Origin: a virus
DNA length: 39,518 nucleotides
Direction: 5' to 3' (one strand)
IMG/VR virus record: IMGVR_UViG_3300023184_000268
Location: 1 to 39,518 of that record
Position numbers and translations under genes: made by a program. Shown in pieces: positions 30,236 to 37,706 of the stretch. Positions within the stretch are counted from its first letter, which is position 1, and each line of letters opens with the position of its first letter. Below the pieces are notes generated by a model. That model was given only the letters and a program-made list of their open reading frames with translations. It had not been told where the DNA came from and ran no database searches.

Positions 30236-30676
30236 TTACGCTTGAGCAACGTGAATCAAAGCAAAATTCAAAGTTAGCGCCTCAGACAAACTGCCTGCGG
30301 ATGCATTTGAAATTACTACGGTAAATGATCCGGCAGCTACAGCGGCCACCGAAAGCAAATACGTTCCCGCCGTGGCTGCGCCGCTTGCTAATGCCACAAT
30401 TGGAACATCATAGGCACTTACCGCACTATTTGTCACAACAAAAGCTACTTCAACACCGGCGGCCAAAGCAGCATTGTTTGTCACAATTTGACCAACAGAC
30501 GCGTTAATAGTTACGCCAGTAGATTTGCTTGTAGCTTGAGTAACAGTTGAAGGCGCCGTAGTAGAACTTCCAGTGTTATATCCAAGCTGCCCACTTCCAG
30601 CAAGGGCATAAATTGTTGCTGAACCTTTGAGGTCTTGGTCTTCAAAAGCAACACCAATAGATTTTGTATTTGCCAT
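30236..30676 (-). CDS. Probable capsid-associated structural protein, 146 aa
   Basis: ATG at 30676 after AAGGAAATAATT is the clear start. A longer reading from 30838 would run through the neighbour. The protein begins MANTKSIGVAFEDQDLKGSA and then shows TGVTINASVGQIVTNNAAL, VVTNSAVSAYDVPIVALASG and VAAVAAGSFTVVISNASAGS. This domain is clearly paralogous to the C-terminal ~100 residues of the protein at 28569. Placed one gene after the major capsid protein, it may be a decoration or head-fibre protein. Confidence 0.75.
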   Translation of the reverse strand: MANTKSIGVAFEDQDLKGSATIYALAGSGQLGYNTGSSTTAPSTVTQATSKSTGVTINASVGQIVTNNAALAAGVEVAFVVTNSAVSAYDVPIVALASGAATAGTYLLSVAAVAAGSFTVVISNASAGSLSEALTLNFALIHVAQA

Positions 30677-30695
30677 AATTATTTCCTTATAGAAC

Positions 30696-30709
30696 GGGGC
30701 CGAAGCCCC
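30696..30709 (-). promoter_or_regulatory. GGGGC-UUCG-GCCCC stem-loop between capsid-proximal genes
   Basis: On the leftward strand GGGGC-TTCG-GCCCC is a very stable 5-bp UUCG hairpin between two structural genes. GTTCTATAAGG follows instead of a T-run, so it more likely protects or tunes the transcript than ends it. Confidence 0.55.
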
Positions 30710-30717
30710 ATTCAGAT

Positions 30718-31143
30718 TTAAGCAATGCGATACAAAGCCCAAGCGCCGTCGCCAGATTTTACTGCGCGATACATTTGGGAAGTACCGGCGGTGGTGACGG
30801 TCATCAAGCCTTGTGAGCCCGACGAACCAATCGTCCAACCAGTGTTGGTCGTAATGGTAATCACGCCAGAACCAGAGCCGTTGGTATTGACCACAACAAA
30901 ATCAAAGCTGCTGTTGACTTTAGCGCTGGACAAGGCTGCGTCCAGATCAGTAGCCAAAGGCAAGGTGTAAGCCGCTGCGGTCGTGGTGGGAGTGCCCAAA
31001 ATGATACCGTTCAGCAATTGAGCAGTTGTCAGCGTTGCCGTGACAGTTGCCGTAGCTGGAGTAGCTTGGGTCTCCATTTGCATTTCATTAATGTTGCCGT
31101 CACCAAGTTGGTAACCGCCTGCGCCATTAGGTAGAGTAGCCAT
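30718..31143 (-). CDS. Probable virion protein after the major capsid gene, 141 aa
   Basis: The product starts MATLPNGAGGYQLGDGNINE, then has a Thr/Ala-rich beta-forming body (TATVTATLTTAQLLNGIILG, FDFVVVNTNGSGSGVITITT) and ends MYRAVKSGDGAWALYRIA. I have met this GAGGYQLGDGN...WxLYRIA type next to major capsid genes. It is structural by composition and context, perhaps a decoration protein, with no established function known to me. Confidence 0.75.
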   Translation of the reverse strand: MATLPNGAGGYQLGDGNINEMQMETQATPATATVTATLTTAQLLNGIILGTPTTTAAAYTLPLATDLDAALSSAKVNSSFDFVVVNTNGSGSGVITITTNTGWTIGSSGSQGLMTVTTAGTSQMYRAVKSGDGAWALYRIA

Positions 31144-31169
31144 GATAAATTTCCTTTAGAAAGAATTGA

Positions 31170-32378
31170 TTAGCCCCAGATGCGGCAAGCCATCTGTGGA
31201 CGAATGGTGCTAAAGCCATACAGTACGTCAATACGGCAAGGCATACGGTCGTTGTTGATGTCGTACTGGCGCACGACACGCAAGCTAATACCGTTATGAA
31301 TTGCGCGCGCAGCCATGTCAACGCCTTGGGGCAGCAACAAGTCAGCGGTAGCAAACGTAATGGCGTCTTTGTGGTAGACCAAGTTCTGCGCGTAAGCAGT
31401 AGAAGCGGTGCCCACAAAGGTCACAACAGCGTTAATCAGCGGCAGGGCAGTCATGGTAGCCAGTGCGTGAGCAGCGGAGTACATGGGAGCCACAGTCACA
31501 GTCCAAGTGCCAGACACAGCGGTTGCATCAGCCAGAGCTACAAACTGGAACAACGAACCAGTGGTTTCACGGGTTTGCGGATTCACAGCAAAAACGCTAC
31601 CGCAAGTAAACACATCGCCAGCCTTGATGGTCGTGGTTACGGATGCTTGCGACAGGCTCAAAGTTGAAGAACCTTCCGAAGTCACCGAAGCAGCAACAAT
31701 CGTAGCAGCCGTAGCATCGCGCGAACCAGTAGTGAATTGCTTGATGGATTGGCTCATGTTGATTTCTTCGTAACCCAACACGCCAGTACCCATCATGCCG
31801 TTTTTAAACTGCTTGCTGATAGTGTCGGTAGGATTGAACAAACCTTTCATGCCTTCAACCAAACCAGCGTTTGCAGCGGGATTAACTGTTGCATAACGTG
31901 GTGACATCGTAGCGGCATTTTCATTCAGCTTCTGTTGGGCTTGGAGAAGCACTAAAGAAGTCGAAGGGGTCGTGCCGGGTGTGCCGACGGTGTTACCGAT
32001 GGTTTTAAAGCTGTTAGCAACGTCAGCATCAATGCTGGAGGCCAACTGGCTGATACGTGGTTTCAACACACGCTCTGCAAAGTCATCCAATTGCATGGTC
32101 AATTCAGCAGATGTGAAGTTGACACCAATATGTTTTTGGGTAGAAACAGTCAGAGTGGTGAACTGCTCGTTGTCGTCCTGAACTTGCAGGGCGGCACCGT
32201 CAGTTACCAGAGCGCGGTCGGGCAAACGAATACGCAGAGTAGAACCAATCTTGGCACCTTCAACAGCGAAGCTGTCGTCGTACTGACGGTTTACGTTACG
32301 GGTGAGTACCAGGTTGTTCTCGAGGATTTCGAGAGCTTTCCGAGTAATCATGTCAATGGTTAGGATACTATTAGCCAT
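31170..32378 (-). CDS. Major capsid protein, P22 gp5-like
   Basis: The 402-residue protein follows the scaffold gene and has the P22-type coat pattern. The N-terminal MITRKALEILENNLVLTRNV (10-29) and GSTLRIRLPDR lead into DFAERVLKPRISQLASSID, then the central LGYEEINMSQSIKQFTTGSR. The C-terminal part has AITFATADLLLPQG and RVVRQYDINNDRMPCRID, ending in RIWG. It folds as an HK97-like shell protein; P22 gp5 has 430 residues. A clear ribosome-binding site is not obvious, but the frame is fixed by the family start MANSILT. Confidence 0.93.
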   Translation of the reverse strand: MANSILTIDMITRKALEILENNLVLTRNVNRQYDDSFAVEGAKIGSTLRIRLPDRALVTDGAALQVQDDNEQFTTLTVSTQKHIGVNFTSAELTMQLDDFAERVLKPRISQLASSIDADVANSFKTIGNTVGTPGTTPSTSLVLLQAQQKLNENAATMSPRYATVNPAANAGLVEGMKGLFNPTDTISKQFKNGMMGTGVLGYEEINMSQSIKQFTTGSRDATAATIVAASVTSEGSSTLSLSQASVTTTIKAGDVFTCGSVFAVNPQTRETTGSLFQFVALADATAVSGTWTVTVAPMYSAAHALATMTALPLINAVVTFVGTASTAYAQNLVYHKDAITFATADLLLPQGVDMAARAIHNGISLRVVRQYDINNDRMPCRIDVLYGFSTIRPQMACRIWG

Positions 32379-32399
32379 GAAAAAAGTCCTTAAAAAAAG

Positions 32400-33161
32400 T
32401 TAGCGGTTTTGCGCTTCCCACTTTTTTCGTTGTCGTACCCTTTCGGCTTCAATCCACTGCGAGGCCGTCATGGTCTTATCTGACCTGGGGTCTGTAGTGT
32501 CATAGGCCGGTGATCCAGTGGATCGGGCAGTAACAGGCGAAATCGGCGCTGGCGCTGATGTAGTACGTTTCACGGGAGGATCAGACGCCAATTTGGCCTC
32601 AATCTTCCCAATTTCCTTTGCCTGTGCAAGCGGGGCTAGGCGAGATATACGCTCTGCGTCTTTGGGGTTAGTTCCAAGATAGTAAGCTAACTCAGGCCCA
32701 ACATCCGAAGACCGAATTGTATCGGCCATCACGTCCGTAATTGGCAGCTTGGGGTTGTATGCGACTTGTTCAAAGTCATCATACTTAGCGCGGGCTTCCT
32801 CTTCCAAATCGTGATAACTCTCAAGAACTTGCGAGTGCTGCTTGGCCGCTTCGCGCTGCGCGATCAGTTGCTCGGCCTTTTGATAGGCCAACGCATCGGC
32901 GTAAGCCTCCGGCGTTTCAAACTGATCGACAGACTGTGCTGCCGGAGCCCTCAAGGTCTGCGTTTCCGCAACCCTCTGTGCTTGTTCCCGTTCCCACTTT
33001 CGTTGCTCTCTTGCGAGGCGTTTTCCAATAGCTGCATCAAGTTCCTCTTGCGAGAAAGTCTTGGGTGCTTCTGCTTCCGGCGCTTTAACTTCAGGTTCAG
33101 GTGCAGCCGTTGCCACCTGTTCCGGCGCGGGTTCTACTACCGCTAGGTTTTCTTCTGACAT
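32400..33161 (-). CDS. Scaffolding protein
   Basis: ATG at 33161 gives MSEENLAVVEPAPEQVATAA; a frame extension to 33194 lacks support. The 253-residue protein is highly charged. It has a Pro/Glu-rich N terminus, a long coiled-coil region (AAIGKRLAREQRKWEREQAQ, about 56-75), a helical middle and a basic C-terminal end (EAERVRQRKKWEAQNR) that could bind coat protein as the P22 gp8 helix-turn-helix does. Position just before the capsid gene and composition support the call; P22 gp8 has 303 residues. Confidence 0.85.
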   Translation of the reverse strand: MSEENLAVVEPAPEQVATAAPEPEVKAPEAEAPKTFSQEELDAAIGKRLAREQRKWEREQAQRVAETQTLRAPAAQSVDQFETPEAYADALAYQKAEQLIAQREAAKQHSQVLESYHDLEEEARAKYDDFEQVAYNPKLPITDVMADTIRSSDVGPELAYYLGTNPKDAERISRLAPLAQAKEIGKIEAKLASDPPVKRTTSAPAPISPVTARSTGSPAYDTTDPRSDKTMTASQWIEAERVRQRKKWEAQNR

Positions 33162-33181
33162 TTTTCGATTCCATAGAATCC

Positions 33182-33197
33182 CTGGTGAACGCACCAG
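33182..33197 (-). promoter_or_regulatory. CTGGTG/CACCAG stem-loop upstream of the scaffold gene
   Basis: A perfect 6-bp stem with a four-base loop lies 20 bases before the scaffold start on the leftward transcript. There is no T-run. It could shape translation or mark an RNA processing site in front of the scaffold-capsid pair. Confidence 0.5.
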
Positions 33198-33212
33198 TAC
33201 GTGTTTTCAGCA

Positions 33213-33452
33213 TTATGCTGGAATTTGTGCAGCTTTGTATGCTGCGACTACTTGAGGCGTGTGCGTAGCAGCGCAGATAGTTTTTACACGGGCGTCTTCA
33301 ACTGAATAGTCATCACCGGGGGCAACGACATGACGGTGGAAGTTGTCACTGATTTGCTCGCCGTCTTCCATGATGGCGGTCTTGGTGCGTACTTGGACGC
33401 ATCCATTTTCCAAGACCTCAATGCGGTCAACTACGATTACTTTTTCCAACAT
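33213..33452 (-). CDS. Small phage protein, 79 aa
   Basis: ATG at 33452 after AAAGGAAAGCATT is preferred to an in-frame ATG ten codons earlier. The protein reads MLEKVIVVDRIEVLENGCVQ, then RTKTAIMEDGEQISDNFHRH and an Ala-rich helical end (TPQVVAAYKAAQ). The VVDRIEVLENGxVQVRTxTxIxEDGxxIxxxxHRHVxxPG type is common in phage tail regions; I know no function. It is bracketed by two intergenic hairpins. Confidence 0.75.
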   Translation of the reverse strand: MLEKVIVVDRIEVLENGCVQVRTKTAIMEDGEQISDNFHRHVVAPGDDYSVEDARVKTICAATHTPQVVAAYKAAQIPA

Positions 33453-33468
33453 AATGCTTTCCTTTCTT

Positions 33469-33488
33469 GCCCAAGAATCCACTTGGGC
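33469..33488 (-). promoter_or_regulatory. GCCCAAG/CTTGGGC stem-loop between small late genes
   Basis: A perfect 7-bp inverted repeat around six bases lies between the stop of the 95-residue gene and the ribosome-binding site of the 79-residue gene. AAGAAAGG follows on the leftward strand, so it is not a standard terminator. The next gene's ribosome site starts right after it. Confidence 0.55.
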
Positions 33489-33494
33489 TTTGGT

Positions 33495-33782
33495 TTAACA
33501 ATCAATCGCGTTTTCAAACTCTGGCAGAGTTTTCAAGTGCTTGTAGGCCTGTGCAATGTAATTTGCACCTTCAAGGTCAACATTGAATTTGTAAGTCTTG
33601 ATAAATTTCTTGTTTCCATCAGCAAAAGACACATTTGCGGATGCATCTGCTTTTGTTCCACTTACGGTTTCAACTTTGACATAAGCACTCATTTCAATGT
33701 TTGTGTCTGATGTTTCAATCAATCCAAACTCAGTTTGGACAAAACTTTTCCCACTTAGAGAGATAATTTTACGGAGTGCCAT
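33495..33782 (-). CDS. Small virion-type protein, 95 aa
   Basis: The product begins MALRKIISLSGKSFVQTEFG, has beta-rich SAYVKVETVSGTKADASANV, and ends YIAQAYKHLKTLPEFENAID. The same layout (MALxKxISLxGxSFxxxxxG ... IAQAYxxLKTLPEFxxAxDC) is frequent near tail fibre genes in environmental podoviruses. It is likely a minor virion or tail component; function is unknown. Confidence 0.75.
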   Translation of the reverse strand: MALRKIISLSGKSFVQTEFGLIETSDTNIEMSAYVKVETVSGTKADASANVSFADGNKKFIKTYKFNVDLEGANYIAQAYKHLKTLPEFENAIDC

Positions 33783-33797
33783 GATAATTTCCTTTGA

Positions 33798-35726
33798 TTA
33801 AAGAATTGCGCCGAATGCGCTCCATGTTCCAGGCGTTCCGGAAACAGTACAAACCGAGCCAACATATTGGCCGCTGACAGGTGTTATTGCTTCAACTATT
33901 GTGCCAACACGCCAAGACCCAGTGGCTGGAGCCGTATAGTTTGCGCGTCGAAGAACCGCTTTTCCAAGATTGCTGTTGATGTACACAATGTCACCAGTTC
34001 CGACAAAGGTGCTGGTGGTTCCGTCAATGTAGACCTGAGCATCGTCGTCCAAAACGATGTTTGATCCAGAGCCACTAAAAGCAACTTTACCAAAAGAAGC
34101 AACACCAGACTTTGCTCCAATGGCTGTTGTCATTGTTGTGTTTGTGACTTTCAATGAACCGTAATTCAAGATTGCATTAGTTGCACTCAACAGGCTTCCA
34201 CCCTGCGTTGCACTGCCAGGAATGTTTGTGATAGTCAGCGACCCCTCATTGTAAACAAGAGCATTGACAGTCAATGAGAACCCGTTAAGAGCAATGGTAA
34301 TGTTTGATTTTAAAGTAATTGATTTTGTAATTGTGGCGTTCTTTTGCAATGTAATTGTGACATTGCCATTTGTTGTTGAAGAAACAGCAAACGCGGTATC
34401 CATGTCAAAGAAATCAAGACCTGACACATAGTTAGTGCTGGTAATCGTAAGATTGGCATCAGGAACAGAACTACCCGAAACAGAATAATCAGGGTTGTCG
34501 TAATGAAGGTTCAGCGAGTTGTAAGCAACTGGCAACCAAGTCTGATACGTGCCAGAACTTGTGCTTGAAGCGGTGTTTTTGCTGTAAATGCTGACAGAAG
34601 AATCAGGCGCAAAAATAACGGCTTCATTGTCACCTTGAAGATCAACGTCGTAAATGTTAATTGCGGCGCGTCGATTTGCCTGAATATCAAATTGATACTG
34701 ATCGTTTTTACCCGCCGAATACAAGCCACCACGGAATGACATACGTGGGCGCGACTGAAGATCAGGGGCTGGCGGTGTGGCAGATTGGAAGTAATACGCA
34801 ACTTTTGCCCCCCATCCTGTGCCGTAATAGTTGTTGCTCTCTAAGTAACAGTTTGTAACGTAAATGTTGGAAATCAAAGTATCTTCAGGCGAATACTTGA
34901 TCATTGCGTGGTTGTGTGACCCATCTTCCACATTTGGGCCGTACAGCACAAATGTTGAATCGGTCAAAGTAAACGCTGCACCATTGCCAAGCAAGATGCC
35001 GTTTGCGGCAAACGCATCGCAGCTGGTGATCCGGTTGTAGCCCGATGAGGTGGCAATTGCAAAACCGTTGTTCAGCGAGTTTGCCGAAAATAAGCAGTTC
35101 TCAATGACTGAATCATCCATTGAATCGTAGCCTGGATTGCCTTCTGTGGTGTATACGCACAGCATGGCATCCAGTGGGTCGTAGGTGTCTGGATAATCGT
35201 TGTACGGTGGCGACAGATCGCCTTGCTGACACCAGAACATCAGATCGCGAAACGTGTTCTCAGTGACGTTACCTTTAGAGCCGGGAGCATTAACTCCATT
35301 GCCTGCGCAATAAATACCAGTGCGGGCTTTAAAACCTTGGTTGATCTGAAAGTTTTTGAACGTGGCCCAGCTAGAGCAACGAGCATCAATCACAATACCG
35401 CCCGTGGCTGCTGGTGGGTTGTACCAAATTGAAGTGTTGAACTTGTCCTCACCAAAAATGGTGAAATGATTGCGGAAACTCAAATTCAGAGTTGTCAGAA
35501 TTTGATATTTTCCTTTTGGAAAATAAACAGCCTGTTGCTTCCAATAATATTCAACATTGCTTACATCATTAGTGGTTTCAGTAGGGTCGTATTGCTTGAT
35601 GGCGTAATTAATAGCCGCTTGAATTGCATCTGTGTCATCTGCAATGCCGTCACCCTTTGCGCCAAAATCTTTGACGTTGACCACAGCGCCTGTGGTCATC
35701 GAATAGGATGCTTTAGTTAAACTCAT
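33798..35726 (-). CDS. Tailspike with pectate-lyase-like beta-helix
   Basis: The 642-residue protein carries the pectate lyase superfamily signature near the start (GAVVNVKDFGAKGDGIADD, followed by TDAIQAAINYA, about 13-42) and PKGKYQILTTLNL. A long right-handed beta-helix region follows with Asn/Gly turns (GNVTENTFRDLMFW, DSVIENCLFSANSLNNGF). A second solenoid-like stretch (about 430-570) precedes a C-terminal GSWRVGTIVEAITPVSG and CTVSGTPGTWSAFG motif. It is the likely receptor-binding and polysaccharide-degrading protein. Catalytic residues cannot be assigned by eye. G+C is low here (23 of 60 bases in 34141-34200), suggesting a transferred cassette. Confidence 0.9.
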   Translation of the reverse strand: MSLTKASYSMTTGAVVNVKDFGAKGDGIADDTDAIQAAINYAIKQYDPTETTNDVSNVEYYWKQQAVYFPKGKYQILTTLNLSFRNHFTIFGEDKFNTSIWYNPPAATGGIVIDARCSSWATFKNFQINQGFKARTGIYCAGNGVNAPGSKGNVTENTFRDLMFWCQQGDLSPPYNDYPDTYDPLDAMLCVYTTEGNPGYDSMDDSVIENCLFSANSLNNGFAIATSSGYNRITSCDAFAANGILLGNGAAFTLTDSTFVLYGPNVEDGSHNHAMIKYSPEDTLISNIYVTNCYLESNNYYGTGWGAKVAYYFQSATPPAPDLQSRPRMSFRGGLYSAGKNDQYQFDIQANRRAAINIYDVDLQGDNEAVIFAPDSSVSIYSKNTASSTSSGTYQTWLPVAYNSLNLHYDNPDYSVSGSSVPDANLTITSTNYVSGLDFFDMDTAFAVSSTTNGNVTITLQKNATITKSITLKSNITIALNGFSLTVNALVYNEGSLTITNIPGSATQGGSLLSATNAILNYGSLKVTNTTMTTAIGAKSGVASFGKVAFSGSGSNIVLDDDAQVYIDGTTSTFVGTGDIVYINSNLGKAVLRRANYTAPATGSWRVGTIVEAITPVSGQYVGSVCTVSGTPGTWSAFGAIL

Positions 35727-35735
35727 TTCTATTCC

Positions 35736-36350
35736 TTAGGCAAAATATGTGATTGTTGCCAGCAAATATGACGTACCTAAAAGGTTAACTATAGATAAAT
35801 ACGATTGTTCATTTGGGGCCATAGTTCCAGTAAGTGTTGCAAGAGTGGTTGATCCAACTCCACCCGATGGAAAAGTTGTAAGAAATGTCACGGCGTAATC
35901 TGCTTTTAAACTTAATCCAGATGACACGGTAAATGGTAATCCTGTAATTCTTAAATTGCCTGAACCACCAGAAGTAGTAGCAGTAGCTATTTCACAAAAA
36001 CAAATCACACGGTTTCCAATTTTTGTGTATTTTCCAGTTTGTGTGGTGTAGGTGTTTGTTGGATTGCTGACAGTTCCACCCCATGCTGGCGTCCAAGTAC
36101 CTTCTTCGTAATCCGCAAACAATTCACTTGTACCTGTGCCAGGTGTGGCAGAAAAGTCAACACCTTGACCATTGGCAACAATTAAACTACCTGTAGTTAA
36201 AGTAAGCTGAGTTGCACTAATAGCACGGCCTGCTGTTAAATTGGCAACGGATACCTGTCTGGTTGTACTGCTTTGGACAATCGGCAGCACCTCAGTGCCA
36301 GAAAGCGGGGTCGTTGATGCGGGTAATGCTGAGATTTTGGTATCTGCCAT
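35736..36350 (-). CDS. Tail fibre protein
   Basis: ATG at 36350 gives 204 residues. The N-terminal segment TKISALPASTTPLSGTEVLP followed by IVQSSTTRQV matches the attachment-like start of the protein at 28569, suggesting that both dock to a common site. The middle has EGTWTPAWGG and TGKYTKIGNRVICFCEIA, the 'GTWTP...GxYTKIG' domain found at the ends of many phage fibres. The C-terminal part is beta-rich. It lies between the head-binding protein and the tailspike and is probably an adaptor or side fibre. Confidence 0.82.
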   Translation of the reverse strand: MADTKISALPASTTPLSGTEVLPIVQSSTTRQVSVANLTAGRAISATQLTLTTGSLIVANGQGVDFSATPGTGTSELFADYEEGTWTPAWGGTVSNPTNTYTTQTGKYTKIGNRVICFCEIATATTSGGSGNLRITGLPFTVSSGLSLKADYAVTFLTTFPSGGVGSTTLATLTGTMAPNEQSYLSIVNLLGTSYLLATITYFA

Positions 36351-36361
36351 GATATATCCAA

Positions 36362-36859
36362 TCAATTAAACATTACTTCAATGAGTGAAGTAAAAGGTGG
36401 TGCTTCTGAAAATGTAAGTGTTACGCCTGACACGGCATATGTGTTTTTGTTTTGATACACGCCGTTGATGTAGACAAACGTAAAGTTTTCCCCCAGCGAA
36501 GCCGCGCTTAACGTAAATACCGTCTGCGACCCTGTACCAGTAAAATTGTTTACCTGGTAGCTTGCGGCTCCAATACCAGAAACATTGTCATAAGTGCCAA
36601 TTAAAACATCGTTGCTATCTTTAAGCAAAAATTTGTACGGTACTGCGCTTAACCAAATTTCACCGCCAGGCACACGCCCAGCCGAATCTAAAATAGTTGG
36701 GTTGGTGTGGTTGGTATTTCCCGACGAACTGGTAAAAGTAGCTTGTGGGGTTGTAGTGCCTGCGGCGTAGGTGTACAGTTTACCGCCGGACAAAATGACG
36801 CCGCTATTGGTAAAGAACTGGGCCGCAGCGCCGCCCACAGGGGATAGAAAGACGGCCAT
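36362..36859 (-). CDS. Tail fibre/tailspike head-binding protein (complete copy)
   Basis: The complete 165-residue protein starts MAVFLSPVGGAAAQFFTNSG, then GGKLYTYAAGTTTPQATFTS, GRVPGGEIWLSAVPYKFLLK and GTYDNVSGIGA. This is the pattern of short N-terminal particle-binding domains of podovirus tailspikes, encoded here as a separate protein. The C-terminal third (GTGSQTVFTLSAASLGENFT to TFSEAPPFTSLIEVMF) is a small beta-sandwich typical of fibre proteins. It probably anchors the downstream fibre and tailspike to the virion. The start has GGAG eight bases upstream inside the preceding gene. Confidence 0.87.
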   Translation of the reverse strand: MAVFLSPVGGAAAQFFTNSGVILSGGKLYTYAAGTTTPQATFTSSSGNTNHTNPTILDSAGRVPGGEIWLSAVPYKFLLKDSNDVLIGTYDNVSGIGAASYQVNNFTGTGSQTVFTLSAASLGENFTFVYINGVYQNKNTYAVSGVTLTFSEAPPFTSLIEVMFN

Positions 36860-36864
36860 TTAGG

Positions 36865-37029
36865 TCACTCCAAAAGAATCAAACCGCCATCCTCTTGGAT
36901 AAGGTTGTCATCGGATTCGGTTAAAAGATTGCTTTGCACAGTCGCATCCGCATATCCCGACAAAAGCGAAACAATGCTTCCAAGGCCAATTGAGACCCCG
37001 TTGCGAATGGGAATTCCAAAGAAACTCAT
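36865..37029 (-). CDS. Small phage protein, 54 aa (right copy)
   Basis: Homologue of 148-312 with the same start, stop and length. The first 26 residues are identical; from there the copies differ at about five positions (for example Thr27 to Asp, Asn33 to Ser, Leu-Ser39-40 to Ser-Asp, Val44 to Ile). The frame is intact in both. Function is unknown; see the left copy. Confidence 0.7.
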   Translation of the reverse strand: MSFFGIPIRNGVSIGLGSIVSLLSGYADATVQSNLLTESDDNLIQEDGGLILLE

Positions 37030-37328
37030 TGGATGTTAATTGGTTTGCAATAGATCGTGCCGCCCGTGGACACTTGAATTGCGCTTACACGCCATTGTCC
37101 GCTAACGCTAGTGGGCACTTTAAATGGGATTGGTGTGAACGGCGGTACTGGCGTACTGGATGTCGTAGCCGTAACGCCTTCGCCAACCAACACATAGCAA
37201 GCCTGGTCAGACCAAACCACCACACCTTGAGCGCCAGCAGGCCAAGCACCCGTTACGCCAGCAGTGCCGGTGTAAGTAATAGATTTGGCCGGAAAATTGG
37301 TGTCCGCTAATGGGTTTAATAGTTCCAT
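37026..37328 (-). CDS. Probable minor virion protein, 100 aa (right copy)
   Basis: Same gene as 309-611, differing at a single residue (Thr for Ser in the VPTSVSGQW segment) with several silent changes. It keeps the ATGA overlap with the following small gene and the spacing to the preceding one. Confidence 0.75.
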   Translation of the reverse strand: MELLNPLADTNFPAKSITYTGTAGVTGAWPAGAQGVVVWSDQACYVLVGEGVTATTSSTPVPPFTPIPFKVPTSVSGQWRVSAIQVSTGGTIYCKPINIQ

Positions 37329-37337
37329 GATGTGTCC

Positions 37338-37706
37338 TTACGCTAAAAAGCGGAGTTTATATAGAGTACGCAGATAAATCTCAATGATATTGTCGATCAA
37401 CTGTTGCAACGACATATCAGTCCTGTCCACTACGTCATAGCGGCATTTTTCAATTTCATCTAACTGGTTTTGCAAAAAGTCGATGATGTTGGCCGTCTTG
37501 GTGGCTGAATGCAGCGTGATTGGCCCCATCAGACCATGACGGCCTTGGTAGGCTTCGGCAAAGTCATCCGCAGCGCCAACAATGCGCTCGTAAAAAATAT
37601 TAAGCGCAACGTGCTTGGAGTAGCTACGGGTGTTCAAGTGGACGCTGTGGGCCACATCACGGGCCAAGAATAGCATCCCGACAAAATCACAGGCTTTGTA
37701 CATCAT
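37338..37706 (-). CDS. Small helical protein, DUF5856-like (right copy)
   Basis: Same gene as 621-989. Two residues differ (Cys for Ala at position 6, Val for Ile in the YERIVGAAD segment). The His/Glu/Asp pattern of the helical core is unchanged. It keeps the double ATG and the ATGA overlap with the portal stop. Confidence 0.75.
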   Translation of the reverse strand: MMYKACDFVGMLFLARDVAHSVHLNTRSYSKHVALNIFYERIVGAADDFAEAYQGRHGLMGPITLHSATKTANIIDFLQNQLDEIEKCRYDVVDRTDMSLQQLIDNIIEIYLRTLYKLRFLA

